Assembly: GCA_963682055.1 (NCBI GenBank)
Contig: OY821742.1
Coordinates: 29,545,060-29,609,059, forward strand
Source: Primula veris
Lineage: Eukaryota; Streptophyta; Magnoliopsida; Ericales; Primulaceae
Length of the DNA: 64,000 nt
Reading direction: 5' to 3'
In this document: positions 48,426 to 58,050 of the stretch, in pieces
Position numbering within the stretch: the first letter of the stretch is position 1
How the letters are laid out: each line of letters begins with the position of its first letter
The notes under the pieces: generated by a model
Database searches by the model: none
What the model was told of the DNA's origin: nothing
The model's input: the letters and a program-made list of their open reading frames with translations, nothing else
Program-made: the position numbers and the translations under genes

Positions 48426-49349
48426 ATGCCAAAGAATAGAAAAACATGTGGTGGTCGCAAACGAGACGGCGACAAATCTCATCCATATGATGGTTCCAAA
48501 TCCGAGTCACGGCCAAATAAGAGATCCGAGTGGAAAGAAATCAGATGCCCTATTTGCATGGAACATCCTCACAATCCCCGCCTCCTAGTATGTACTTCAC
48601 CCAACTGTAGTCCGTACATATGCGACACCTCATCCACCTTATCTCATTGCCTCACACAATTCATGAGATCATCATCATCAACGTCGTGTCCGCTTTGTCG
48701 TGGTGAAATCAAGGGCTATACTAAGGTCCCCCATGGCGCCTTTAGTTACATGAACTCAAAATCAAGAAACTGTCCAAAAGAGGATTGTGAATTCAGTGGG
48801 ACTTGCAAGGAGTTGGTGTAACACGTTCGGAAAGATCATCCGAATTCTAGGGGACCATCAGAAGTGGAGCGCAAAAGACGGGAAGATTGGGTGAGTCTAC
48901 AGGGCGAAATTGAATATCAAGATGCCCTAATTGGTGCAGGTTCGTTTAATGTTGCCGTTGAAGATCCCGACTATCCTCCAACATCTCCGTCTAGAGGACA
49001 GCTAATGGACTATGATACTGGAGTTATTAGCGAGTATGAAGATCCCTACTATCCTCCAACATCTCCTTCAAGACCGCAACTAATGGGCTATGATACTGGA
49101 ATCATTAGCGAGTATGAATATCCATACTATCCTCCAACATCTCCTTCAAGAGGGCAGCTAACGGACTGTGATACTAGAGTCATTAGAGAGGATGAAGATC
49201 CGTACTATCCTCCAACATCACCGGCAACGGGGTGTCATATGAGTTTTGATACTGGAGACAATATTGCTCGTTGGGACTCCACATATTCAACATCTTTGTG
49301 CACAATTTCCTACGAAGAAGATCCGAACTATCCCCCGACATCCCCATAA
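48426..49349 (+). pseudogene. DUF1644-type zinc-finger gene with Pol II CTD-like tail, one in-frame stop
   Basis: The ATG at 48426 opens a 131-codon frame. Basic residues 1-36 are followed by a RING-like Cys/His set (C41, C44, C56, C61, C66, H74, C75, C88, C91; CPICMEHPHN and CPLCRGEIKGYTKV), then NCPKEDCEFSGTCKELV. This is the order of the plant DUF1644 family. A TAA (48819-48821) falls where the family continues KELRKHVR; the same frame then continues HVRKDHPNS and stays open for a further 175 codons to 49349. The tail (from about 48963) has five YPPTSP motifs in 26-residue repeats. The family's function is poorly known. Either the product is a 131-residue truncation or the gene is a recent pseudogene. 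The stop could also be an allele or sequence error. Confidence 0.7.
48963..49349 (+). repeat. 78-bp coding repeats with YPPTSP motifs
   Basis: Units start at 48963, 49041, 49119 and 49197 (the last extended), with a final partial unit at 49320-49349. Each has an acidic lead (E-D-P-x), YPPTSPS, then RGQLM, YDTG and ISEYE variants. In the first and last units the YPPTSP codons differ at four third positions, all synonymous, while the linker residues change freely. Confidence 0.9.
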
Positions 49350-49359
49350 TCTGCACCGG

Positions 49360-51131
49360 AGGCATTGATGAAATTAAGATGATTAAAATTAGTTAGTCAA
49401 GTTTATTTTGTAAATCACGGCTGGTGTCAGGTTTTGTTCTAGCTAGGCCTAGAACTTGTGTGAAGCCATTTTTCATCATTTGCTGATTCATGTAGTTTTA
49501 TTAAAAAGAACTTTGGCATGAAATTGAAATGATTATTGTATCTCTATTTATTAAATTATCTGACTTGTGCTTTTAGGATGTTGTATGCTTATGTACAGAT
49601 TATCAGCAATACTTCTTTCTTCACAAAAAACATAGTTTCTGTATGGACTTTTATCAGAATATGTAACAAGTGTTCCATCTCTACGTATGGAAGAATAGAG
49701 CACACTAACATTCTACCAGCACTAATTAGGATCTTACATAATAAATCAACCAATTCAGATTGTATCGTTGAATAAATGGGTTCTTTGGATAGGAAGCTAG
49801 TAGTCCGAGAGAATGCTTGATTTGCATGAAAGATGAAGTGTCTGTTTTTTTTCTTTTTTTTTTTCGTGCCATAGCATTACACAGTTGAGTTGCGACGACC
49901 ATAATAAAAAAAGGGCAAGGCTATATTCTTGTGTTGGTGGGTCGAATCAAGGAGACATATTGTCTGGTGCAAAGTTGCAGTCATGTTACTTGACTTAAGT
50001 TCTGGTACAAGTTGGGTTGTTTTTTCCCTTTAATCTAAAGTAGGCGAGATTCTGTTTTCTGGATCATTGTTTTTTTTTTTCTCACTTCCTAAAACTAGTA
50101 TTGCACTTATTTTTCTCTAAGTTTGCCATCATCTTTTCTATTCTGCAGTATTGCGGTGCCAGTGCTATACTTGATGGGTAAACAACTCTTCTGGATGGAG
50201 CAATAGTTGGTTAAAATTAAAGCATTTCAGAAGCATGTTGAGGTATGCTATCTATTTATATTTTTCTTTATACATAGTTGAAACTGGATTGGAGACCGGT
50301 TATGATCCAGAAAAACTAAGGCATCAGATACAAGGTAGTGCTTATGAATAATTATTTTAAAAAAATGAAAATGTTCACATGTTGTACTAGAAAGTAGCTC
50401 ATATAATTGTATCTGTATGACTGCTAACGTTTCACACTTGTCGTTGCTCTTGAGCTTGAGCAGCTCAAAGACTCTTTAACATGAGTAGGTTCCTAATTTA
50501 GCATTAAAAATGTCTGTGAACTTATTTCGGGCATAGATTATCCTCAAATAAATTTAACCAAGGACAATAAAGGAGTAACTTGTTCTACCTTTCTTCTCTC
50601 TCAAAGCAAAATAAAGTGAAAGTAGTCTGTGTGTCTTTTCTGGGCCATGATTGCTTGCCATTTTCCCGACTTTTTAGGGGAAGCCTTCCCCCGACTTCTT
50701 TCTGGAATCGATAAAAATCAATTTTCCGGACATCGTCATTAATTTGTGTGATAGATTTGTATTCAGAACTCATGTTATGAGAATTTGCAAAGATATTGTT
50801 TATAGATAAAGTGAAACCTAACTAGCTAGAAGTTTGTTGTACTAACTGCTAACGATTTCTTGCTTGACCTGGACATAATGCTTTCATGTACAAGCGGGAT
50901 TTCATGCACTGTGATATGCATCTTATGTGATGAGGTTATTCAAAAAAGTAAAACCTAGCTAGTTATTTATTCTACCAGCAATTTGCTGCTAGACCTAAAA
51001 ATAAGTAGCCGTGTACAAGCGGGATTTAGTGCGCTGCCTGGACTCAAATTGTTTTTATTTGATGGTTATTTCAAATAGAATTTAAAAACCGTTAGTTGAT
51101 AACTAAATGTATGTTACCATACTACTACAAA
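49360..51131. other. No second gene recognised
   Basis: The 3' flank of the DUF1644 gene and intergenic DNA. A 62-codon frame on the minus strand (50585-50773) is without recognisable family. No repeats linked to other parts of the window until the duplication starts at 51132. Confidence 0.45.
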
Positions 51132-52998
51132 ATATTACAGGATCTATTTATTTACTGTAGCTGTAAACGTTACAGATATGTGATTTTCTCGATTATTTAA
51201 CAAAATAATATGGTTTTCGTGTTACCACCGTAAATGTACAGGTTACAAGAACAGTGTCTAATCCCCCATTCACTAGTTTAGGAAGCGTGCTTAATTTCCT
51301 GATAGTAAAATGAAATAATTGGGAAAGCATAAGTTCATCCTAGTCACTGACTTATTCTTTCTATCAACTGTGGTGATTTAACCGAAGTTGATTTCTGTAT
51401 CAGTTGAATTGTTTGTCCTATCATTTATTGATGAAATTAATGAAGTACTATTTATTAAAGAACCATATTTTTTCATTTCAAGGTCATGGTTGTGATAAGA
51501 TAGGTCTAATTTTTAGGGGAATGTACAGTCGAATAGATCGTTTCTTTGGAGAAGCTAGTACTGCCGGAGAACGCTTGTTTTTCATGAAAAGAAGCGTATT
51601 TTCTCTTTCTGTTCTGTGATTGAGTTCTGACAACCCTACTAAGATAGAGGAAATGATACATTTTCGTGTTTGTCGGGTATCTGTTGAACCGAAAAGACAC
51701 CTTCGTGTTTTGCTTGAACCGAAAAGACACATTTTATATGTTGGTGACAAACAAGAATATTATATCTAAACAAACATCACCAAATAAAGGCGGACTTGTG
51801 ACAGAGAAAATATATATCATATCTAAACTAGCACCACCAAATAAGAGCAGACCCTTTACAAGAAAGGTTCTTGAAAGATATATCCAGACCTAACAATATC
51901 AAATAAAGTGGCAGACTTATCATGGACAATTTTTCAGAAAAAAAATCACTGATAAAATCAACAGTAGCTAGCTATACCCTTGCCGAGGTTGACGTAATCT
52001 CTCTCACTTGATTTTCGCTACACCTTTATCTTCTGCTTTTTCCTCTCACTAGAGCTCTACGGGGCTTTTTCCTTCTCATTGAAAAGCATGTTTCACGACA
52101 TCTATAGCTAGAACTAACAATACCAAATAGGTCGAATACTTATTATACACAAATTTCAGAAAAAAACTTTACTAATCTGAATAATAGCTCGCTATACCCT
52201 TTCCCTTATCTCTCCCACTTGCTTTCGATAGGCCGTTATCCTTCCCCTTTTCCCTCTCGTTAGAACCCAATGCAGCTTTGCCTTTCCCCTCTTCCCTCCA
52301 ACTAGAATTTAGAGATCCTTTTTTAACGCGCCTATATCGGACCAAAACGTGATAAGAATGGTCAGGCCTAGCATGCCTAAAAAAGGCAACCATATCATAG
52401 GGATCTAACCTCTTAGCATCAACATATTTCGACCATCCAGAGTAAAAACAATATGAATTTGTATTTAAGTTGCTAACCATTTCCACTTGGAAGTTTTCAA
52501 AGTGATCATCAGAAATGGTAATTACTGCCTTGCTTTTTGAATCATTAAGAACAGGGAAGTGGTCTTTCGATAAGTTACATGGTACACACAGTTTTCGCTG
52601 TTGATAATCCTCCAACCCAATCTGTAGTTCGAATAGAAATTGCATTTCTTGTGGAAGACCCTCTCTAATTTTTTTTGCCTTTTCAAAATCTAAACGAAAT
52701 CGGAGCTGACATTCACTATTCAACCTGCTTTCATTCAGTCTATAGAGGGATACAAAGTCCCCTTCCTTTAAAGAGTGGCGATCCACGTAATCTTTCCAGT
52801 TTTTGCATATCCTGTACGTTATAGTTCCTCTCTTATCTTAATAACTTATCATTTCCATTTTCGACCAAATTCTCTTATGTTGATCGAAAACACTTGGCTT
52901 CAAAAACTTCCCTGGACCATCTAATTGTATCTTTCGGCATTATCCTTCTGAACTAATAAGGAGTCGTTTGTGTCACTTTGGCTTAACCGTTTAGTAAA

Positions 52999-54242
52999 TG
53001 TTGGCCCGGGTGCGGCTAACCTTAGAGGGGGGGTGAATAAGGTTTTGGCGATTTTCGCCTAATTAAAATTCTATGCAACTAACCACCCAACTTATGCAAT
53101 TCTAAGCTTAAGCGTTTTAACAAGAGTTAATAAATTGCTAAAATAACTAAACGCAAGCAATAAACAAGCAAGAAAATAAGTTGCGGAAAGTAAAAGCAAG
53201 GGAAGAAAATGACACCGTGATTTATAGAGGTTCGGCAAACGCGCCTACGTCCTCTCCTCGGTACTACCGAGTATTTCACTAAAATGTTTCTTCCGGATTT
53301 TACAAACCCTATCGAGCTCAATCGACCGATTGGCTCACCCTCTACCCGAGGTTCCTACTCTTGATACAAGTGCAAGAGAACACGACTATGAGTCAATGAC
53401 TCCCCCTCAATTTATGAGTACCCGAATGAAAAACCTAGAGCTTTTAAGCTTCACTTGCTTACAAAGCATCTACCCGTTCACTCGCTCACAAATGAGTTTA
53501 TAAAACACTCGATACAAATTTAGTTACAAAAATGTAACTTCGCTCACTATTCTAATTGCTTCTCAAAAAGCTAATTGGTGAGTTGATGATGATCGAACTT
53601 GAATCTCTTTCTCTTTGATTTTCCTCTTCCTCGAATATGTATACACCAAATTGGTGATATTAGGGTTTTTAATGAGAGGTTAAAGGAAGTTGATTGGTAT
53701 TGTGATTGGTGTCTTTGGAAAGTGAATTGGGTTGGTTTTTATAATCACCAAAGACTGTTTTTCTGTATATGACCGTTGGAAGTGGTTGAGGCTTTTTTTA
53801 GAGGTTTTAAGCTGTTTTCCAGAAAAAGCTGAAAAGCTGTTTTCGAAATCTGTAGAAACGATCGGTCGTTTTCTACAGTCGATCGGTCGTTATTCAGAAA
53901 ACGATCGGTCGTTTCTGAGTTTCGATCGATCGTTTTTCTTGTGGACTCTCTGGAAGAAATCAGAACAAAAACGATCGGTCGTTTTTGTACAGACGATCGG
54001 TCGTCTGTAATTCTGGCAGTTTTTCCGGTCTTCTTCGAAAGCCCATAACTTCTTCGTTTTAGCTCCGAATTTGGTTCCGCTTGAACCTATGGCTTCGTTA
54101 ACGAATTCTCTATCATTTAAAAACCTGAAATATACGTTTTCTCTTTTTGGACAAGACAAGCATTATATCATTGAAATAGTAAAATCATTAACGACATAAT
54201 CAAAGTTATAATCAAAATCATTATTGAACTCTAAGTTCAACA
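52999..54242 (-). repeat. 3' LTR of the young copia element
   Basis: 1244 bp, the downstream LTR in the element's minus orientation. It contains six CGATCGGTCG-type sites between 53859 and 54003. Confidence 0.95.
53859..54003. promoter_or_regulatory. Array of six CGATCG-core sites in the LTR
   Basis: CGATCGGTCG starts at 53859, 53880, 53902, 53972 and 53994, and CGATCGATCG at 53923. Spacing is 21-22 bp within the two groups (two DNA turns) and 49 bp between them. The array is repeated in the other LTR from 57667. It may be a binding-site array or a secondary-structure element. Confidence 0.5.
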
Positions 54243-54257
54243 ATCTCCCCCATTTTG
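54243..54257 (-). other. Polypurine tract of the young copia element
   Basis: On the minus strand AAAATGGGGGAGAT lies directly before the 3' LTR start TGTTGAACTT. This is the usual priming site for plus-strand DNA synthesis. Confidence 0.8.
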
Positions 54258-54527
54258 ATTATGACAAACTAATGATGATTTTACAAGAAAAATATCTCCT
54301 CCATTTTAATAAAATGTATAACTCTAGATATCATTTTTCTCCCCCTTTGGCATTATCAAAATGCAATCAATAATAAAAAATATGGGGTTTTGTGAAGGGT
54401 TTTTAAAGAAAAACCAAAACATGAAAAATGTAATTATGATGCATATGCCCGACCCAACTAATCACATATATGTAAATACTAAGGATTAGAGTATACCGCA
54501 TATGTGTTGTGAGGTCGAGTCCGCTCG

Positions 54528-56744
54528 CTAATGGCATTTGCATTGAGCGTTGCCAAGTCCAAATAGGTGGTACCATTTGTTGGTATGCCTTCCACCTTTG
54601 TCGATTAATGGCACCTCATTCTTGACGGTGGAGTCGATCTTCTTGACTTCCACGGTTTTTGTCGGCGTTGCCAACCACTTGTTGATTTTCTCCTTTTGGA
54701 TGGAGATACCTACAACACAAGATTTGTCTTTTTGTACCCAATTTCTTTTGGGTCCGACATTGTTAGTGGCTCGGGTCTTTACTACCCATTTCAAATCGTT
54801 TCTACTAACATGGAAACGATAAGGGCATCTAGAAGAAATATGCTCATTTCTACTACAATGCACACAATGCTTAGACTTTTTAGTATAACGATAGTTATAC
54901 GTAGTTTTGGAAAGGTTTTTCGGAGCATCCGATTTGGTTTGAAAACCTACACCTTTCCTATCATTAAAAGATTTTTGAAAAATCTTGGAAGTGCTCCTTT
55001 TGGTAAAAACAACCTCTTGTTTAGGCGGAGTAGGAGTTTTAGAAATATTAGAGGCTTTAACGAAGCGGGTTTTGTTTGAAGTGGAATTAATGCAATCAAA
55101 ACCTAAACCACTCTTATCCTTGACATCTTTTTGACAACTCAACATGTTATCTAAAATGGTTTTACCTTTAGAAAACTTTGAAATTGTTAACTCGAGTTTT
55201 TCAATGGAAATGACAAGCTCGTTGTTTTTAGTTTTCAACGTTTCATTCTCGGTTTCTAAAAGCTTGACCTTGTCATTTAAGTTAAAAGCATGAGAACTTA
55301 AAACCTTGTTTTTGCTTTTAACTTTATCGAAAGCATCCTTTAATTCTTCAAAATTTTCTAATAAATCGCAATCTAAAGAAGATGGTTTTGAAGGAGTTTT
55401 AGCAAGTCTAGACATCTCATTTTTAAGAAAATTGATCTCGGTTTGTAAAGACTCGTTTTGAATAATGAGATCATTGTTTTTATCTTTCAAGTCTTCCTTT
55501 TCGTCATCTATATCACTTAAAGAAAATGACGATTTCGGAATAGACTCATTTTCATTTTTATCTCTTGTCAAGGATCTTATTTCTTCATTGAGAGAAGAAT
55601 TTATCCTTTTAAGAGATTTAACCTTCTCTACAAGCTTAGGAAGTTTTTCGGAATAGATTCCACACATATGAATTAATTCATCATGGGAAAAATCTTTTAC
55701 CTCATCGTTGTCACTTACGCTTGAGGATGAGAGGTTTTGTTCATGGTCGTCTTCCATGGCCATATAGCAACCAAGGTGAGCGACTTCATCTTGGTCGGAG
55801 ATATCGCTAGAGCTCGAAGCGGATATCTTCTTCTTGCCTTTGTTCTTGCGATTCTTGGCGCAATCTCTCGCCATGTGTCCTTCCTTGCCACAAGTATAGC
55901 AAACAAAATCGTTAGAATAAATTGAATTATTTGACGATTTACCTTTATGTTTGCGGTGGTCTTTTAGCTTGAGTATTTCTTTGACGATTCGAATGATTTG
56001 CCTAGAATTTTCGTCGTCATTGGATAGCTCATTGCTTTCGTCACAAGTGGTTCCTTTGAAAGCTATCTCCCTCTTTTTCGAGATAGGCTTGTGACTATTG
56101 AGGGTGATTTCATGAGTGAGGAGAGAGCCCGTCAATGCATCAAGAGTGTAGGTGTTCATATCGTGCGCCTCTTGAATTGCGGTGACCTTCGGTTTCCATT
56201 CCTTTGGCAAGCTTCGAATCACCTTTGAGACCATTTCCTTACAAGACAAACACTTACCAAGAGATGTTAATCCATTAGTAATAGTTGTAAACCTAGCAAG
56301 CATATCGGAAATAGTTTCTCCCTCGCTCATCTTAAAGAGTTCGTAGTCATGAACTAAAAGTTGGAGTTTGCAATCCTTAACTTGGTTAGTTCCCTCGTGC
56401 ATAACTAATAGCTTATCCCACATACTCTTAGCGGTTTTACAAGCGGAACTTTTGTTGTACTCGTTAGGAGAAACGGCACAAACAATAGCGTACATCGCTT
56501 TGGCGTTCGTAGAGTAGGCTTCTAGTTGAGCATTATCTAGGTCCTCTACGGGGATTTGGTTCTCGCTATTTTCAGATGTAGGTGCGGTATATCCTAACTT
56601 AATGGTCATCCAAAGTTTAACATTATAGCTTTGTAGGAACATACTCATCCTATCCTTCCAATATGAATAATTTACCCCATCAAAATATGGTGGAGTATTG
56701 GGTGATGAAGCTATAGCGGAAGTGAAATTAAGGAAGTTAGCCAT
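54528..56744 (-). CDS. Copia-type Gag-like polyprotein, 738 residues, no pol
   Basis: Intact frame from ATG 56744, about 50 bp after the primer-binding site. Residues about 17-215 form the copia gag region (UBN2/Retrotran_gag type): PYFDGVNYSYWKDRM, YNVKLWMTI, SMWDKLLVMHEGT, SLGKCLSCKEMVSKVIRSLP. A CCHC knuckle is at 282-295 (C-x2-C-x4-H-x4-C) followed by an acidic Ser-rich part. Residues about 365-525 are a long coiled coil. A second knuckle is at 627-640. It ends shortly after GPKRNWVQK, just where autonomous relatives enter the protease (a DSG active site), and a short unrelated tail closes it. The product should assemble particles and bind RNA, but it has no enzymes. Confidence 0.9.
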   Translation of the reverse strand: MANFLNFTSAIASSPNTPPYFDGVNYSYWKDRMSMFLQSYNVKLWMTIKLGYTAPTSENSENQIPVEDLDNAQLEAYSTNAKAMYAIVCAVSPNEYNKSSACKTAKSMWDKLLVMHEGTNQVKDCKLQLLVHDYELFKMSEGETISDMLARFTTITNGLTSLGKCLSCKEMVSKVIRSLPKEWKPKVTAIQEAHDMNTYTLDALTGSLLTHEITLNSHKPISKKREIAFKGTTCDESNELSNDDENSRQIIRIVKEILKLKDHRKHKGKSSNNSIYSNDFVCYTCGKEGHMARDCAKNRKNKGKKKISASSSSDISDQDEVAHLGCYMAMEDDHEQNLSSSSVSDNDEVKDFSHDELIHMCGIYSEKLPKLVEKVKSLKRINSSLNEEIRSLTRDKNENESIPKSSFSLSDIDDEKEDLKDKNNDLIIQNESLQTEINFLKNEMSRLAKTPSKPSSLDCDLLENFEELKDAFDKVKSKNKVLSSHAFNLNDKVKLLETENETLKTKNNELVISIEKLELTISKFSKGKTILDNMLSCQKDVKDKSGLGFDCINSTSNKTRFVKASNISKTPTPPKQEVVFTKRSTSKIFQKSFNDRKGVGFQTKSDAPKNLSKTTYNYRYTKKSKHCVHCSRNEHISSRCPYRFHVSRNDLKWVVKTRATNNVGPKRNWVQKDKSCVVGISIQKEKINKWLATPTKTVEVKKIDSTVKNEVPLIDKGGRHTNKWYHLFGLGNAQCKCH

Positions 56745-56792
56745 CGGGATATTAACTCTTAAATCGTTAGATTCCTATATGCAAGAGCATCG

Positions 56793-56804
56793 GCTCTGAT
56801 ACCA
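56793..56804 (-). other. Primer-binding site, initiator Met-tRNA type
   Basis: On the minus strand TGGTATCAGAGC lies two bases inside the 5' LTR. It is complementary to the 3' end of plant initiator Met-tRNA and typical of copia elements. Confidence 0.9.
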
Positions 56805-56806
56805 AT

Positions 56807-58050
56807 TGTTGGCCCGGGTGCGGCTAACCTTAGAGGGGGGGTGAATAAGGTTTTGGCGATTTTCGCCTAATTAAAATTCTATGCAACTAACCACCCAACT
56901 TATGCAATTCTAAGCTTAAGCGTTTTAACAAGAGTTAATAAATTGCTAAAATAACTAAACGCAAGCAATAAACAAGCAAGAAAATAAGTTGCGGAAAGTA
57001 AAAGCAAGGGAAGAAAATGACACCGTGATTTATAGAGGTTCGGCAAACGCGCCTACGTCCTCTCCTCGGTACTACCGAGTATTTCACTAAAATGTTTCTT
57101 CCGGATTTTACAAACCCTATCGAGCTCAATCGACCGATTGGCTCACCCTCTACCCGAGGTTCCTACTCTTGATACAAGTGCAAGAGAACACGACTATGAG
57201 TCAATGACTCCCCCTCAATTTATGAGTACCCGAATGAAAAACCTAGAGCTTTTAAGCTTCACTTGCTTACAAAGCATCTACCCGTTCACTCGCTCACAAA
57301 TGAGTTTATAAAACACTCGATACAAATTTAGTTACAAAAATGTAACTTCGCTCACTATTCTAATTGCTTCTCAAGAAGCTAATTGGTGAGTTGATGATGA
57401 TCGAACTTGAATCTCTTTCTCTTTGATTTTCCTCTTCCTCGAATATGTATACACCAAATTGGTGATATTAGGGTTTTTAATGAGAGGTTGAAGGAAGTTG
57501 ATTGGTATTGTGATTGGTGTCTTTGGAAAGTGAATTGGGTTGGTTTTTATAATCACCAAAGACTGTTTTTCTGTATATGACCGTTGGAAGTGGTTGAGGC
57601 TTTTTTTAGAGGTTTTAAGCTGTTTTCCAGAAAAAGCTGAAAAGCTGTTTTCGAAATCTGTAGAAACGATCGGTCGTTTTCTACAGTCGATCGGTCGTTA
57701 TTCAGAAAACGATCGGTCATTTCTGAGTTTCGATCGATCGTTTTTCTTGTGGACTCTCTGGAAGAAATCAGAACAAAAACGATCGGTCGTTTTTGTACAG
57801 ACGATCGGTCGTCTGTAATTCTGGCAGTTTTTCCGGTCTTCTTCGAAAGCCCATAACTTCTTCGTTTTAGCTCCGAATTTGGTTCCGCTTGAACCTATGG
57901 CTTCGTTAACGAATTCTCTATCATTTAAAAACCTGAAATATACGTTTTCTCTTTTTGGACAAGACAAGCATTATATCATTGAAATAGTAAAATCATTAAC
58001 GACATAATCAAAGTTATAATCAAAATCATTATTGAACTCTAAGTTCAACA
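56807..58050 (-). repeat. 5' LTR of the young copia element
   Basis: 1244 bp, identical to the other LTR except for three substitutions seen near 57373, 57487 and 57719. The last lies in one of the CGATCGGTCG sites (GTCG to GTCA). Confidence 0.95.

Larger units (their letters stand above)
52999..58050 (-). mobile_element. Young gag-only Ty1/copia LTR retrotransposon
   Basis: Two 1244-bp LTRs (52999-54242 and 56807-58050) have TG...CA ends and are flanked by the 5-bp duplication GTAAA (52994-52998 and 58051-58055). I counted three single-base differences between the LTRs, so insertion is very recent. On the minus strand a primer-binding site for initiator Met-tRNA (TGGTATCAGAGC) follows the 5' LTR and a polypurine tract precedes the 3' LTR. 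The 2.56-kb interior holds one gag-like ORF and no protease, integrase, RT or RNase H, so it must have been mobilised in trans. It sits inside a B3 exon. Confidence 0.95.

Noticed and set aside
50585..50773. 62-codon minus-strand frame beginning MSSEYKSITQIND
   Set aside because: Faint resemblance to the start of replication protein A-like plant proteins, but too short and without a following exon.
53732..54159. 92- and 89-codon frames in the LTR, repeated identically at 57540-57967
   Set aside because: They lie wholly inside the two LTRs on both strands and match no LTR-encoded protein; they are repeated because the LTRs are.
54696..55079. 127-codon plus-strand frame in the copia interior
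   Set aside because: Antisense shadow of the intact 738-codon gag frame.
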